DNA from: Nepenthes gracilis
Lineage: Eukaryota; Streptophyta; Magnoliopsida; Caryophyllales; Nepenthaceae
Direction of reading: 5' to 3'
DNA: 64,000 nucleotides
Assembly: GCA_033239525.1 (NCBI GenBank)
Contig: BSYO01000009.1
Location: 13,475,299 to 13,539,298, forward strand
The notes below the pieces were generated by a model that saw only the letters and a list, made by a program, of their open reading frames with translations, ran no database searches and was not told the origin of the DNA. Position 1 is the stretch's first letter. Each line of letters starts with the position of its first letter. The translations under genes and the position numbers were made by a program. Below are positions 10,302 to 20,097 of the stretch, piece by piece.

Positions 10302-10609
10302 TGGAGCCAAAAACGCGTTTGAAAATTCTGCCCGTTGGGCTGGCGCTCGGGCGGCCAGGGGGCGAACATCGAGCAGGCTACCTACTGGTTTATCGGCTCG
10401 AGCGGCTATCGAGCGAGATTCGAGCGGCCACCCTACTGGTTTTTGCGCTCGAGCGAGATTCGAGCTAATGGTGAGCGGGCGGTCAATGGATGGGCTCGAG
10501 CGACTGGAGGGCGGACCGAACGGACTTTAACCCGACAACCCACAACCCGACATCAATACAATGATACATATGGTCACGGAATATGCCAATAAGACAAATG
10601 TCTCTAACA

Positions 10610-10623
10610 ATCTCCCCCTTTGG
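10610..10623 (-). promoter_or_regulatory. Polypurine tract next to the Sirevirus 3' LTR
   Basis: In element orientation CCAAAGGGGGAGAT directly abuts the LTR start TGTTAGAG. This is the strong Sirevirus-type purine tract. Confidence 0.9.
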
Positions 10624-11103
10624 CAATTCCGTGACAAAACTCAGAAAATAAATAAGTACAAGTGAATCACGGGTTCAGACACCACCGAGATAGAACCCGT
10701 GTACATGAAAACCTACGCCTAGTGATACAAAAGAGATACATAAAAAAGTTAAGTAGCTAAACAAGAGCAGCTGAGGCGATGTGATGAAAACCCGCTTGAC
10801 TGCCTGTGTCACTTCTGTTTCCTGGTCAAGCAAGGTTAGTACCAACAACAACAAAGAGGTAGGCAATAATAGATACAGCATGCAGTACTAAAATGCAACA
10901 GAGAGAGTAGTTATCGTGCATAGAAAGTCAATAGATAACATCAATAGCAAATAAATGAATAGCACGTCTACAAAGAACATAAATAGCAAGTCGAGCTCCC
11001 CCTAACAAAAAGAAGTACATCAGATCAAACTCCCCCTATCAGCATGCGCCAAAAAGAAACCACGATCTCCCCCTTTTTGTCACGAAGAGCCAAAGAGAGG
11101 GGA
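10624..11103 (-). other. Sirevirus 3' non-coding region
   Basis: Non-coding stretch between the extra ORF and the PPT, holding the repeated GGGGGAG tracts. No coding signal was seen. Confidence 0.6.
10996..11074 (-). promoter_or_regulatory. Three additional PPT-like tracts (multi-PPT region)
   Basis: On the - strand AGGGGGAG recurs at 10996-11003, 11030-11037 and 11067-11074, in addition to the tract beside the LTR. Repeated PPT-like motifs between the last ORF and the 3' LTR have been reported as a conserved Sirevirus feature (family knowledge). Confidence 0.75.
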
Positions 11104-12267
11104 TCACTCAGAATCGCCGGGAGGTGGAGTGCCATAATGTCGCCGCCAGCGTTGATACGCAGCCTCCTGAGTGTCCAACCGCTCATCCAAACGATCAAAA
11201 CGAGCAAGTATTTGGGATTGCGACGTAAGAATCCGCTCTTGTGAAGAATACAGACGCTCAAAACGGTCGGAAAGGCGAGAGATCTGACCCATCAGAGCGG
11301 CTGAGGAGGAGGTGGAATGCCGATGCGAAGTGGATGGACCAGGAGCCGACGGGTCAGGAAAGGGTGAAGCAGAACCAGAGGGGCCTTCGTCTGGCTGAGG
11401 AGGAGGCATAGGAGGGAGAGGCTCATCGAACAGCTCCTCGGGGTCAATAGCAAAGCGACGTGCATGGGACCGACTCTGGGCGAAAGTGGTGGAGTTGATG
11501 GGGTGGCCAAGCGGTAGGCGAGGATAGTCCGCGAATGGGTGACCGAGCCCAGCAAGGAGTCGCTGAATGAGGCACCCAAAAGGTAGATTTGCCTCTTTCC
11601 GGCCAGAGAAGTTGGCAATAATATGAGTGATAAAATGGGAGGGTAAGTCAATAGGCTGACCACTCAACAGAGTGTACAGAAATAGTGTCTTCTCCTCGGA
11701 AAGGGATGAGAAGTGGGAAATCGGGAACAGGTTCGTGAGCATGATACGGCTCACGACCAGTCGCCGAGAGGAGAGGTAGAAAGTCGGGAATGCTTTGCCA
11801 TTCCACTCCAGAGGGGCACCATGAAGGAAGGTGGCAATCTCATTAAACGTAGGCCGGGTGCGCGCCGAAGAGTAAGGGTAGGGTGGATTGGCCACCCGAG
11901 GGATACCAATAACGTGTGCGAGCACATCGGCAGTAATGCGGACGCGTGCCCCCCGCACGAAAGTAGAGAAGGAATCGAAGGTAATCGCATGAATGTTGGA
12001 GTAAAACTCCTGAATGAGAATAAGCGATGGAGCAACCAAACCTGTGAGGACTGGTGCCCAACCGCGGTCAATGAAGAGAGAGGCGATCGAAGGGTCAACG
12101 GAGTCGAAGCGAACTTCCCGTTCCAGGGAGAGTTGCCGACTAGACATGCGGGTTTGAAAAAGAGTCTCTGCCTCGGGACTAATAAAGCGATCGGGAGCGG
12201 AGATCATACTCGGTCGAGTACGTTTGCCACTCGACTTGCGTGACATAAACTTGCGAGGAGCCGACAT
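11104..12267 (-). CDS. Sirevirus third ORF (env-like position; plant transposon protein domain)
   Basis: A 387-residue frame is intact from ATG to stop. The core has FYSNIHAI...FVRGARVRITADVLAHVIGIPRV, NPPYPYS...RPTFNEIATFL, LTNLFPISH and DLPSHFITHII...LPFGCLI. This pattern is that of the 'putative plant transposon protein' domain family (recalled, not searched). A proline/serine-rich linker (about 270-310) and a heptad-like segment rich in Leu/Ile/Arg (about 315-370) follow. There is no signal peptide and no clear membrane span, so a true envelope function is not supported; 'env-like' refers to position. A 3' splice site (TTTTCTTTTCAG) ends exactly at its ATG, suggesting expression from a spliced RNA. 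Its role is unknown. Confidence 0.82.
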   Translation of the reverse strand: MSAPRKFMSRKSSGKRTRPSMISAPDRFISPEAETLFQTRMSSRQLSLEREVRFDSVDPSIASLFIDRGWAPVLTGLVAPSLILIQEFYSNIHAITFDSFSTFVRGARVRITADVLAHVIGIPRVANPPYPYSSARTRPTFNEIATFLHGAPLEWNGKAFPTFYLSSRRLVVSRIMLTNLFPISHFSSLSEEKTLFLYTLLSGQPIDLPSHFITHIIANFSGRKEANLPFGCLIQRLLAGLGHPFADYPRLPLGHPINSTTFAQSRSHARRFAIDPEELFDEPLPPMPPPQPDEGPSGSASPFPDPSAPGPSTSHRHSTSSSAALMGQISRLSDRFERLYSSQERILTSQSQILARFDRLDERLDTQEAAYQRWRRHYGTPPPGDSE

Positions 12268-12314
12268 CTGAAAAGAAAATTGAACACCACAATTTAAAGA
12301 TAAAAAAAAGTGAA

Positions 12315-12354
<40 letters not shown>

Positions 12355-12847
12355 TTATTTATTAATATATTTTGGAAGTTTGGTGGCACGTGACTGCCGT
12401 GCACGTGACGGCCGAGACTAACGCCGGGAACAGTGCGCCACAACCGGCGGCTGGAGCTGTTCACGGGGCGACGGTGGCGAGAAGGGAAAATGGAGACGCT
12501 GCAAGATGCACGGAAACGCACACCAGTGGCCACCGGAGCACCGCCTCCGGCACCCATGACACCGGCCGATTGACAGCAAGAGGAGCACCACACGAGGCTT
12601 GGCCAGAGATGTGGGAGCAAGCAGCAGAGCCGCCATGAACGGCCGTGGGTAAGGAAGGTCGAGGAATCACGGATCCAGGGACAACGAACCAAATCCACGC
12701 AAAAACCGGTGGATTTGAAGGGAGGAGGAGGCAAATCGAGATCCGTGAAGACAGCCACCCATAAAGGAGGCAAATTTCGGGCCGAAACCACCATGAACGG
12801 CGGCGGACACAGAAAAATGAAATCGAGAAGAAGGTGAAAGAATTTAC
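12268..12847 (-). other. Probable intron before the third ORF
   Basis: On the - strand CTCAAG/GTAAAT gives a good donor at 12848/12847, and TTTTCTTTTCAG/ATG gives a strong acceptor at 12268. The 580-nt intron contains the TA microsatellite. A distant donor in the 5' leader could be used with the same acceptor instead; sequence alone cannot separate these. Confidence 0.55.
12315..12356. repeat. TA microsatellite
   Basis: A run of AT/TA dinucleotides interrupted by one TG, inside the probable intron. Confidence 0.9.
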
Positions 12848-13112
12848 CTTGAGAACGCCCAAAATCGAGAAGATAGAGTGTGGATCTAGCCGATCTGGTG
12901 ATGAGGGAGAGGGAGAGAAGCGGCCGACACAAGAGGAAAGGCAGGAGCAACGAAGACGGGTGAGGGTTTGTGTGCTGGGTTTGTGTGCTGCGCGCTTGCT
13001 GCCTGCTCGAAGATAAAGGCAGGCAGCGGCCGCTCGACCCCAAGGCGAGCGAGCGGAGAAATCCGTTCTTTTCCTTTTTTTTGTTTTTTTTTTAAATTAG
13101 AAAGAGGAGGAT
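12848..13112 (-). other. GC-rich non-coding block after pol, possible leader exon
   Basis: This lies between the pol stop and the probable donor at 12847. It is GC-rich with CT-rich runs on the - strand, typical of a transcribed leader. A long open frame on the - strand at 12294-13043 has biased low-complexity composition and no domain, so it is not called as a gene. Confidence 0.4.
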
Positions 13113-14335
13113 TCATTCGTCGGGCGGTGAGCACACTCCAAGGGCAGTTCTTAAAAACTCAAACCGCACACTGTCTAATGGTTTGGTGAGGATATCGGCC
13201 AACTGATGCTCGGTTGGAGTGTGTGTAAGTGATACAACGCCAGTTTCCACCAGCTCACGTATGAAGTGATGCCGAATATCGATATGTTTGGTGCGGGAAT
13301 GTTGCACAGAAATTTTAGAAATATTTATTGCACTAGTATTGTCACAGTAAATCTGCATAGTGTCCTGGACAATACCATAGTCAAGGAGCATTTGTTTCAT
13401 CCATAGAAGCTGGGTGCAACAACTGCCCGCGGCGATGTATTCGGCTTCAGCCGTAGACAGTGAAATAGAATTTTGTTTCTTACTCAGCCAAGTTACCAGA
13501 TTGGAGCCGACATAAAAACACCCACCGGATGTGCTCTTTCGATCCTCAATATTTCCGGCCCAATCAGCATCGGAGTATCCGGTTAAAGCAAAATTTGAGT
13601 CGTTCGAGAAAAGAATTCCAAAAGCAGACGTCCCGTTGATATAATGAATAACGCGCTTGACAGCACTTAAGTGAGATTCTCTTGGATTAGATTGATAGCA
13701 GGCGCAGACACCGACACTAAATGCAATGTCGGGTCTGCTAGCCGTCAAATATAAGAGACTGCCGATCATACTTCTGTAAAGAGAGGGATCGACACTCTTG
13801 CCTGCAGGATCACGATCCAACTTGGAGGAGGTGCTCATGGGAGACCGAGTATGTTTAGAGTTATCAAGATTGAATCGTTTGACAAGATCCTTGGCATATT
13901 TGGCTTGAGAAATAAAAGTACCGTGAGGAAGTTGTCGAATTTGCAGTCCAAGGAAGAATGTAAGTTCTCCAATTATACTCATTTCAAATTCAGAGGCCAT
14001 ACATTTTGCAAAAGAATGTGCACGGGAGTCGATAGTAGCGCCAAAAATAATGTCATCAACATAAACTTGGGCTACTAATATACATTTGTCAGTCATTTGC
14101 ACAAATAGAGTTTTATCAACACTCCCTCGAATAAAACCATGATCATTTAGGTACGAAGTAAGCCGATTGTACCAAGCTCGCGGAGCTTGTTTAAGGCCGT
14201 AGAGAGCCTTCTTGAGTTTGTACACATGGTCAGGAAATGTAGGGTTCACAAAGTCTTTCAGTTGTTCAACATAGACCTCTTCTTGTATGAACCCATTTAA
14301 AAATGCACTTTTGACATCCATTTAATATAATTTAA
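13113..14335 (-). CDS. Sirevirus reverse transcriptase C-terminal part and RNase H
   Basis: About 402 codons of pol end with PPDE and a stop. Visible in order: [32 protein letters not shown], the active-site YVDD within [10 protein letters not shown] (about 14038-14067), [11 protein letters not shown], then RNase H with [30 protein letters not shown] and [12 protein letters not shown]. All catalytic landmarks are present. It is out of frame with the upstream part because one base is missing near 14325-14340, followed by a TAA where the family has Gln. That is the only frame break between integrase and the end of RNase H. Confidence 0.93.
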
Positions 14336-15634
14336 ACCCATGATACAAGCAACAGATAGAAGGATACGAATAGACTCCAGACGGGCCACAGGGGCAAAAG
14401 TCTCGTCATAGTCAATACCTTCTACCTGAGTATATCCTTGAGCAACAAGGCGGGCTTTATTTCGAGTGATATTTTTATTTTCATCGGTTTTATTTTTAAA
14501 TATCCACTTGGTTCCAATGACATTTGTATTGGTAGGTCGGGGAACCAAGGTCCAAACATCATTTCTCACAAATTGATTGAGTTCCTCATGCATGGCATTA
14601 GTCCAGTACTCATCAAGTAATGCCTCTTCGACCTTTTTGGGTTCGATGTGAGAGACATAACAGGTATAGGCGAGCTGATTCAGAATGCGGCGACGCAGCC
14701 TCATACCTTCATTAACATCGCCCAACATTAGGTCCTTTGGATGATTGAGCTTAACTCTAGAAGAAGGTTCCTTTGTAGGAATGACAGTAGGTGTTACTTG
14801 CTCAATGTCAGAAGAGGATATGTTGGGTAAGGCGTCATCATGATCATCATCTTGATTTGAGCAATCAGTGCTTGTAGGATGATCATGAGGAGTATCATTC
14901 ACAACAACGTTTATGGATTCCATAACTATTTGAGTGCGCAAATTGTAGACTCGATAGGCTCGACTAGCTAAGGAATATCCCAAGAATATTCCTTCATCAC
15001 TTTTTGAGTCGAATTTTCCTAAGTTTTTCCTATCACGTAGAATATAGCATTGACAGCCGAAGATATGGAAATACTTAACATTTGGTTTCTTTCCTTTCCA
15101 AAGCTCATAAGGGGTTGTTTCTGTCCCAGGTCTTAGGTAGACCCGGTTGATTATGTGACAAGCCGTATTCACGGCTTCGGCCCAGAAGTGCATGGCAATA
15201 TTTTTACATTGCATCGTTGTTCTTGCCATTTCTTGAATGACCCGATTTTTGCGCTCAACAATCCCATTTTGTTGAGGGGTGATAGGAGAAGAAAATTCAT
15301 GATGAATTCCCTCATCATTACAAAATGTTTCAAAATTGGAATTCTCAAATTCCTTGCCATGGTCACTCCGAATTCTAATGATAGAGGAACCTTTTTCATT
15401 CGCAATTCTTTTACACAAGGTTTTTACGTGGTCAAAAGTATCGAATTTTTTTCGAATAAGATCTATCCATGAATACCTAGAAAAATCATCCACAACAACT
15501 AAAATGTACTTTTTATTACCTAAACTTTCAGTTCTAGACGGCCCCATAAGGTCCATATGAATTAATTCAAGAGGCCGTGAAGTGTTGATGTCACTATGAG
15601 ATGAGTGACTTGATCGAATGTGCTTTCCTAATTG
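14336..15634 (-). CDS. Sirevirus integrase and RT N-terminal part
   Basis: The frame is open from just after the TGA at 15635-15637. It contains the GKHIRSSH basic stretch, the integrase core starting [19 protein letters not shown] with [11 protein letters not shown] (first Asp), [12 protein letters not shown] (second Asp) and [12 protein letters not shown] (Glu). [20 protein letters not shown] and DEGIFLGYS follow, then the RT start with [57 protein letters not shown]. The three acidic catalytic residues are present. It runs into the frameshift near 14330. Confidence 0.93.
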
Positions 15635-18073
15635 TCAAGGACCACACACATGATGTTTTATATTTGATAATTTAGGTAGTCCTTCAACACAACTCTTCTT
15701 CGAAATTTTTGATAAGCTTTTAAAATTTAGGTGGCCAAGGCGTTGATGCCACAATTCAGTTGTGTCAATTTTAACAGATTTGCATTCAAGAATATTATTG
15801 GGCTCAATACCATAAAGATTGTCAGGAGTTCTTTTTCCCTCTAAGACAATTGAGCCATGTGTGTCATAGATGGAGCATTTATCTTGAACAAATCGGGCCT
15901 CAAAGTTGTCATCACAAAATTGACTAATACTCAAGAGGTTAGATTTCAATCCTGATACATACAAAACTTCACAGGGCTTCGAGAGACCCGAGATACCAAT
16001 CAAGCCTCGACCAAGGATAGGTGCTCTTGAGCCATCACCAAAGACGACCGTCCCATCAGGATGGTCTGACATTGAAGAGAACATGGCTTTATTTCCACAC
16101 ATGTGTCTAGAGCATCCACTATCCAAGTACCACAGAGATTGATTTTGAGCTTTTAAAGCTATATGAGCAACGTGGCATTGGATTGTTTTTGAAGAATTTT
16201 TCAGTTCATTTTTCTTTACCCAAATTTTTCTTCCCGAATGCATTTTCTGATTTAACCTTTTCACTTGTTCATCCAAGTGCTGAATGTGGTCAACGAGTTT
16301 ATTCATTTTTAGCCCTTGTCTTTGGTTGTACAGAAGATTCATAGCGTGGCACCGAGGACGAATATGACCTACTTTTCCACACGCATGGAAGGAAGGCACA
16401 AATTTAGGTCTGAAAGAATTGTTCATAGACCTTTGTTTGAAATTTTTGAAGGTCTTGAAAGTGTTTGAAGATTTGTTCATGACCTTTTGATTATATGAGT
16501 TAGGCAAACGTGTTGGGACAAAACTTTTCTCCACATATTGAGGCACAGTCTTAATAACTTTGGGAGTGATAGTATTTTTGAGTGGAGGTTTTGTAGCGGG
16601 AACAAATACAGTTTTAGGTTGTGGACCATGTTGGGAGATTTTCTCAACATATCCCAAACCCTTTTTATTTCCAGTCATTTTCCCAATTCCCAACATATGA
16701 TCAAGTTTTTGGGTTCCACTTAAGAATTTTTTCAGATCCTCTTTAGTGTTTTCAAGCTCCACTTCTAGAGTCTTAATTCTAGTGATTAACGAGCTGTTTT
16801 GACTTTCTAAATCAAGACGAATATCAGTGGCATCCTTTAATTTCATTGCAACTTCATCCTTTTCTCTTTCCAGGTTGATGAGTTTACTGTTTAAGCTTTT
16901 ATTCACTTTCTTCACTTTCAAACATTCCTTAAAAAGTTTATCATACGCTTCTTGAAGCCCATCAAAATCATTATCAGATTCTTCATGTGAAGAATCTGAC
17001 TGTTCGGGAGATGCACTTGAGGCTTCGTCACCGTTGATGATAGATGTCATGAATGCCATATAATTTATTTCATCATCCTCGGAGGATTGTTCATTGTGAT
17101 TTGAGTCATCTTCATCATCCGTTAGAGACACATTTAAGGCTTTTCCTTTTTGACGCTTAAAATTTGGACACTCCGTCCAGATATGACCGAAACCGGAGCA
17201 TTCATGACATTGGATTCCTGGAGATTTCTTGGTTTTAACATCTCTCGTTTCCTTTTTGTCCTTTTTGAATGGATTGTGAGACAGATCAGGTACTTTAGAA
17301 GGTCGTTTGCTATTCTTATTTTTGAAAAATTTCTTAAAATTTTTAACGAACAGATCAAAGTCTTCATCACTACATGATTCATCGTCTGAGTGACGATCTT
17401 TCTCTTCCTTTACTGTTTTCAGGGCAATTGATTTGTTTTTCTTGGATTGAGGAAGAGTGAGCTCATATGTTTGAAGAGACCCTACCAGTTCTTCTATTCT
17501 CAGTTTATCTAAGTCTTTGCTTTCTTCAATGGCAGTAACTTTTGGTCTAAAACGTTCAGGCAAAAATCTAAGTACTTTTCGGACAATTCTATTTTTAGGG
17601 ATACGTTCACCTAAATTGAAAGTAGAATTCACAATATCATTCAATTTTGCATAGAATTCATCAAAGGACTCATCATCTTTCATGCGTATTTCTTCAAACT
17701 TAGTGGTGAGCATTTGCAATTTTAAATTTTTGATTAGTTTCGTACCTTCGTGAGTAATTTCAAGAATGTCCCAGGCTTCTTTAGATTTTTCACACATAGA
17801 AATACGTTTAAATTCTTCTGGGGAAATAGCCATAAATATAGCATGTAACCCCTTACTATTCCAATTGCATGCATCAAGTTCCTCTTTAGTCCACAAAGAC
17901 ACAGCTTTTGGTTGGTTATCAACGGAACTTGTGGGTTGCGTCCACCCAATTTGGGTACTAACCCAAACTCGTTCATCCATTGATTTCAAAAATGCTCTCA
18001 TCCGTACTTTCCAGTACGCATAATTGCTCCCATCAAAATAGGGAGGAACGGACAGTGATTCACTAGAATGCAT
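15635..18073 (-). CDS. Sirevirus gag, protease and pre-integrase zinc domain
   Basis: An 812-codon frame starts with MHSSESLSVPPYFDGSNYAYWKVRM, the Copia gag (UBN2-type) pattern over about residues 10-220. A complete zinc knuckle CHECSGFGHIWTEC lies at residues 289-302. A long charged coiled-coil segment (about 375-460) follows, typical of Sirevirus gag. A second knuckle-like CGKVGHIRPRC near 565 lacks its first Cys. The protease motif DSG is at 651-653, and LWHQRLGHL opens the pre-integrase domain. The frame ends at TGA 15635-15637, which lies inside that zinc domain at the position of a conserved residue (CGP then stop); the downstream frame is the same, so a single base change explains it. 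Confidence 0.93.
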   Translation of the reverse strand: MHSSESLSVPPYFDGSNYAYWKVRMRAFLKSMDERVWVSTQIGWTQPTSSVDNQPKAVSLWTKEELDACNWNSKGLHAIFMAISPEEFKRISMCEKSKEAWDILEITHEGTKLIKNLKLQMLTTKFEEIRMKDDESFDEFYAKLNDIVNSTFNLGERIPKNRIVRKVLRFLPERFRPKVTAIEESKDLDKLRIEELVGSLQTYELTLPQSKKNKSIALKTVKEEKDRHSDDESCSDEDFDLFVKNFKKFFKNKNSKRPSKVPDLSHNPFKKDKKETRDVKTKKSPGIQCHECSGFGHIWTECPNFKRQKGKALNVSLTDDEDDSNHNEQSSEDDEINYMAFMTSIINGDEASSASPEQSDSSHEESDNDFDGLQEAYDKLFKECLKVKKVNKSLNSKLINLEREKDEVAMKLKDATDIRLDLESQNSSLITRIKTLEVELENTKEDLKKFLSGTQKLDHMLGIGKMTGNKKGLGYVEKISQHGPQPKTVFVPATKPPLKNTITPKVIKTVPQYVEKSFVPTRLPNSYNQKVMNKSSNTFKTFKNFKQRSMNNSFRPKFVPSFHACGKVGHIRPRCHAMNLLYNQRQGLKMNKLVDHIQHLDEQVKRLNQKMHSGRKIWVKKNELKNSSKTIQCHVAHIALKAQNQSLWYLDSGCSRHMCGNKAMFSSMSDHPDGTVVFGDGSRAPILGRGLIGISGLSKPCEVLYVSGLKSNLLSISQFCDDNFEARFVQDKCSIYDTHGSIVLEGKRTPDNLYGIEPNNILECKSVKIDTTELWHQRLGHLNFKSLSKISKKSCVEGLPKLSNIKHHVCGP

Positions 18074-18100
18074 CTAGATTGGGGTCGTGGATCGGGGTGA

Positions 18101-18115
18101 GTCTCTGATACCAAT
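18101..18115 (-). promoter_or_regulatory. Sirevirus primer binding site
   Basis: In element orientation ATTGGTATCAGAGAC directly follows the 5' LTR. TGGTATCAGAG is the standard initiator-Met tRNA match. Confidence 0.95.
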
Positions 18116-19087
18116 TGAAAAAGCACGTTTCGTGCTAACGTGTTTCGACCCCGTTAAAAATATAACGGAAGAAACAATAAATAATAAATATCTAATACAC
18201 GTAAAAGATATTTAACACTAGATGCATACGAGACTAACAATCGTGCACAATATAATAATGACAAGCAATAGAGATAAAGACACAATTTTTTTGGTGACGA
18301 AGTGAAAACTCGATACCCACGGTATCGAGAAAAACACTTCGAGCTTCAACGGCCAGGGAAGCAATGCACTATAAAAATCAACTTACAGACCGGGTGGTAA
18401 CGACGCGCTAACCTAGCCGACTTACTCCCGTCACGTGATCCCTACCAAGAAACTCCTTGGATTTGCCCGCGGCAACGGAACCGGATACCTTCCGGTCTTC
18501 ACGTCAATCTTTCCTCGAACCACTTGAATTTTCAATCACGAACAAGTCTCCTTCTTTACGAACCAAAATCTCCAACAATGGTAGAAGGCAAAGTTTTAAT
18601 GGTTAAAGAAGGTGAGTGAGAAAACTAGTTTGAACATGTAGAGTACTCTTGTAGTAGTTAGTTTTCTCAAGAGAAGAAACAATGATCTTGAAGCATGAGA
18701 GGGTTTTCTTCTCAAAGAGGCACGCACATCAGTTCTCCAGAATTCCTAGGGTTCAAAAACATAAGTCCAATATTTATAGTGGAGCCAAAAACGCGTTTGA
18801 AAATTCTGCCCGTTGGGCTGGCGCTCGAGCGACCAGGGGGCGAGCATCGAGCAGGCTACCTACTGGTTTATCGGCTCGAGCGGCTATTGAGCGAGATTCG
18901 AGCGGCCACCCTACTGGTTTTTGCGCTCGAGCGAGATTCGAGCTTATGGTGAGCGGGCGGTCAATGGATGGGCTCGAGCGACCGGAGGGCGGACCGAACA
19001 GACTTTAACCCGACAACCCACAACCCGACATCAATACAATGATACATATGGTCACGAAATATGCCAATAAAACAAATGTCTCTAACA
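18116..19087 (-). repeat. 5' LTR of the Sirevirus (right end)
   Basis: 972 bp, the same length as the left LTR, with about 30 differences by eye. It has a TATA box at 18771-18779 and a CTCGAG-rich block at about 18820-18990. Frames at 18682-19008 are LTR sequence. Confidence 0.95.
18771..18779 (-). promoter_or_regulatory. TATA box, Sirevirus 5' LTR
   Basis: CTATAAATA in element orientation, downstream of the CTCGAG-rich block. Confidence 0.75.
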
Positions 19088-19092
19088 CTAGG
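19088..19092. repeat. Target site duplication CTAGG, right copy
   Basis: Exact match to 9633-9637. Confidence 0.95.
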
Positions 19093-19240
19093 GACACCAT
19101 CCTCATATGCTAATGCAGACATTGCCAGCGATAATAAGTTGAAATAGAAATGGGTAGAAACATTTCTTTTGAAAAGGTTTGGATAGAAATGGAGAGAAGA
19201 AAGATGTCAAGAACTGAGAAAATATCAACTTTGAAATTTT
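19093..19240 (+). pseudogene. CLU/REC-type gene exon remnant, right part
   Basis: This continues the frame of 9480-9637: TPSSYANADIASDNKLK, then KWVETFLLKRFG, then a stretch ending QELRKISTLK, matching the CLU/REC pattern up to the LRK block. In-frame TAG stops at 19145-19147 and 19184-19186 both fall where Trp is expected. The match fades after about 19225. Confidence 0.7.
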
Positions 19241-19640
19241 AGTCTTCTGGAAATGGCAATAATCGATAGGCCTCTCACTTGGAATGGGAATGTGGCATTG
19301 GAACCTGTAATTGCAGAGATGGGGATGGACATACTCCAACCAAAAGATGAAACCTTTAAACAGGCTTAGCTGATGAAGCAACATTAAGATTGATGTGGAA
19401 ATTCTTCAGGACTTGGCTGAAATTCTTTATGGCCCTTATAACATTCTTGTCAGAATTCTGGAAATGGCTAAAGTAGAGGGAAGGAATGTATTAGATTTTT
19501 TTTTTAATTGTTGTAAAACAATTTGTGTTTTTTGGATCAATATAAAGTTGATATTTATGTTAAAATTTTATCCATTAAAAGTATATAATTTAGAGGTAAA
19601 ATTATATGATTTTTGTGATAATTATTTGCCATTAAATATA
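19241..19640. other. Spacer, no feature supported
   Basis: AT-rich sequence. A 99-codon frame at 19395-19694 has no domain and runs into the following repeat cluster. Confidence 0.4.
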
Positions 19641-20097
19641 TTATTTAGTGACAAATTAAAATATATCTTAGTAATAAAATTATTTTATCACTAAATAATA
19701 TTATTTAGTGATAATTTATTTTCTATCACTAAAGAAACCTTTTAATAACAAATTTAAAATTCGTCACTAAAAGTTTGATGACAGACTTTTAGTGACAAAT
19801 TAGTGATGAAATAATATTTTGTCACTAAATTTTTTAGTGACCAGTTTATAATTAATAGTGACAAATTATTTTATTACTAAATGTTAAAATTGTAATAGTG
19901 TTATTAGTAACAACGTATTTTTTGTTACTAAAGAAATATTTTAGTGACAAAATAAAAATTAATTACTAAAGATTTAGTGATGAACTTTTAGTGACGACTT
20001 GGCGATGATTATATTTTGTCACTAAATCTTTTAATGACAAATTCATAATTAATAGTAATGAATTTTTTTGTCACTAAATATCAAAATTATTGTAGTG
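19640..20097. mobile_element. CACTA-like terminal repeat cluster
   Basis: The words TTTAGTGAC and GTCACTAAA recur many times in both orientations, and the block ends ...ATTGTAGTG at 20097, which reads CACTACAAT on the other strand. This is the layout of CACTA-type subterminal repeats. The opposite terminus and a transposase were not found, so it is a fragment or a short non-autonomous derivative. Confidence 0.5.

Larger units (their letters stand above)
9638..10609 (-). repeat. 3' LTR of the Sirevirus (left end)
   Basis: 972 bp. In element orientation it starts TGTTAGAGAC and ends GTGCTTTTTCA. It has a TATA box (CTATAAATA on the - strand, 10293-10301) and a CTCGAG-rich block (about 10330-10500) that lies upstream of the TATA in element orientation. 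Frames at 10204-10592 are LTR sequence. Confidence 0.95.
9638..19087 (-). mobile_element. Complete Sirevirus-type Copia retrotransposon
   Basis: The element is 9450 bp and lies on the - strand, with a CTAGG target duplication and two LTRs of exactly 972 bp. It has a PBS beside the right LTR, a PPT beside the left LTR, a large coiled-coil gag, and pol with INT before RT. An extra 387-codon ORF lies between pol and the 3' LTR. The length, the coiled-coil gag, the extra 3' ORF and repeated GGGGGAG tracts upstream of the PPT are Sirevirus traits (family knowledge). By eye the LTRs differ at about 30 positions, mostly transitions, so the insertion is fairly recent. Gag-pol has one in-frame TGA and one frameshift with an adjacent TAA, so this copy is probably defective but could act as a template for others. 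Confidence 0.95.

Noticed and set aside
10204..10592. Frames in the Sirevirus LTR, repeated at 18682-19008
   Set aside because: Both copies lie inside the LTRs and encode the CTCGAG repeat; no protein family.
11713..12243. 176-codon + strand frame opposite the Sirevirus third ORF
   Set aside because: Shadow of the - strand ORF, which has a recognisable domain.
12294..13043. 249-codon frame on the - strand inside the Sirevirus
   Set aside because: Low-complexity Ser/Pro/Leu/Cys composition from GC- and CT-rich leader and TA repeat; it crosses the probable intron and has no domain.
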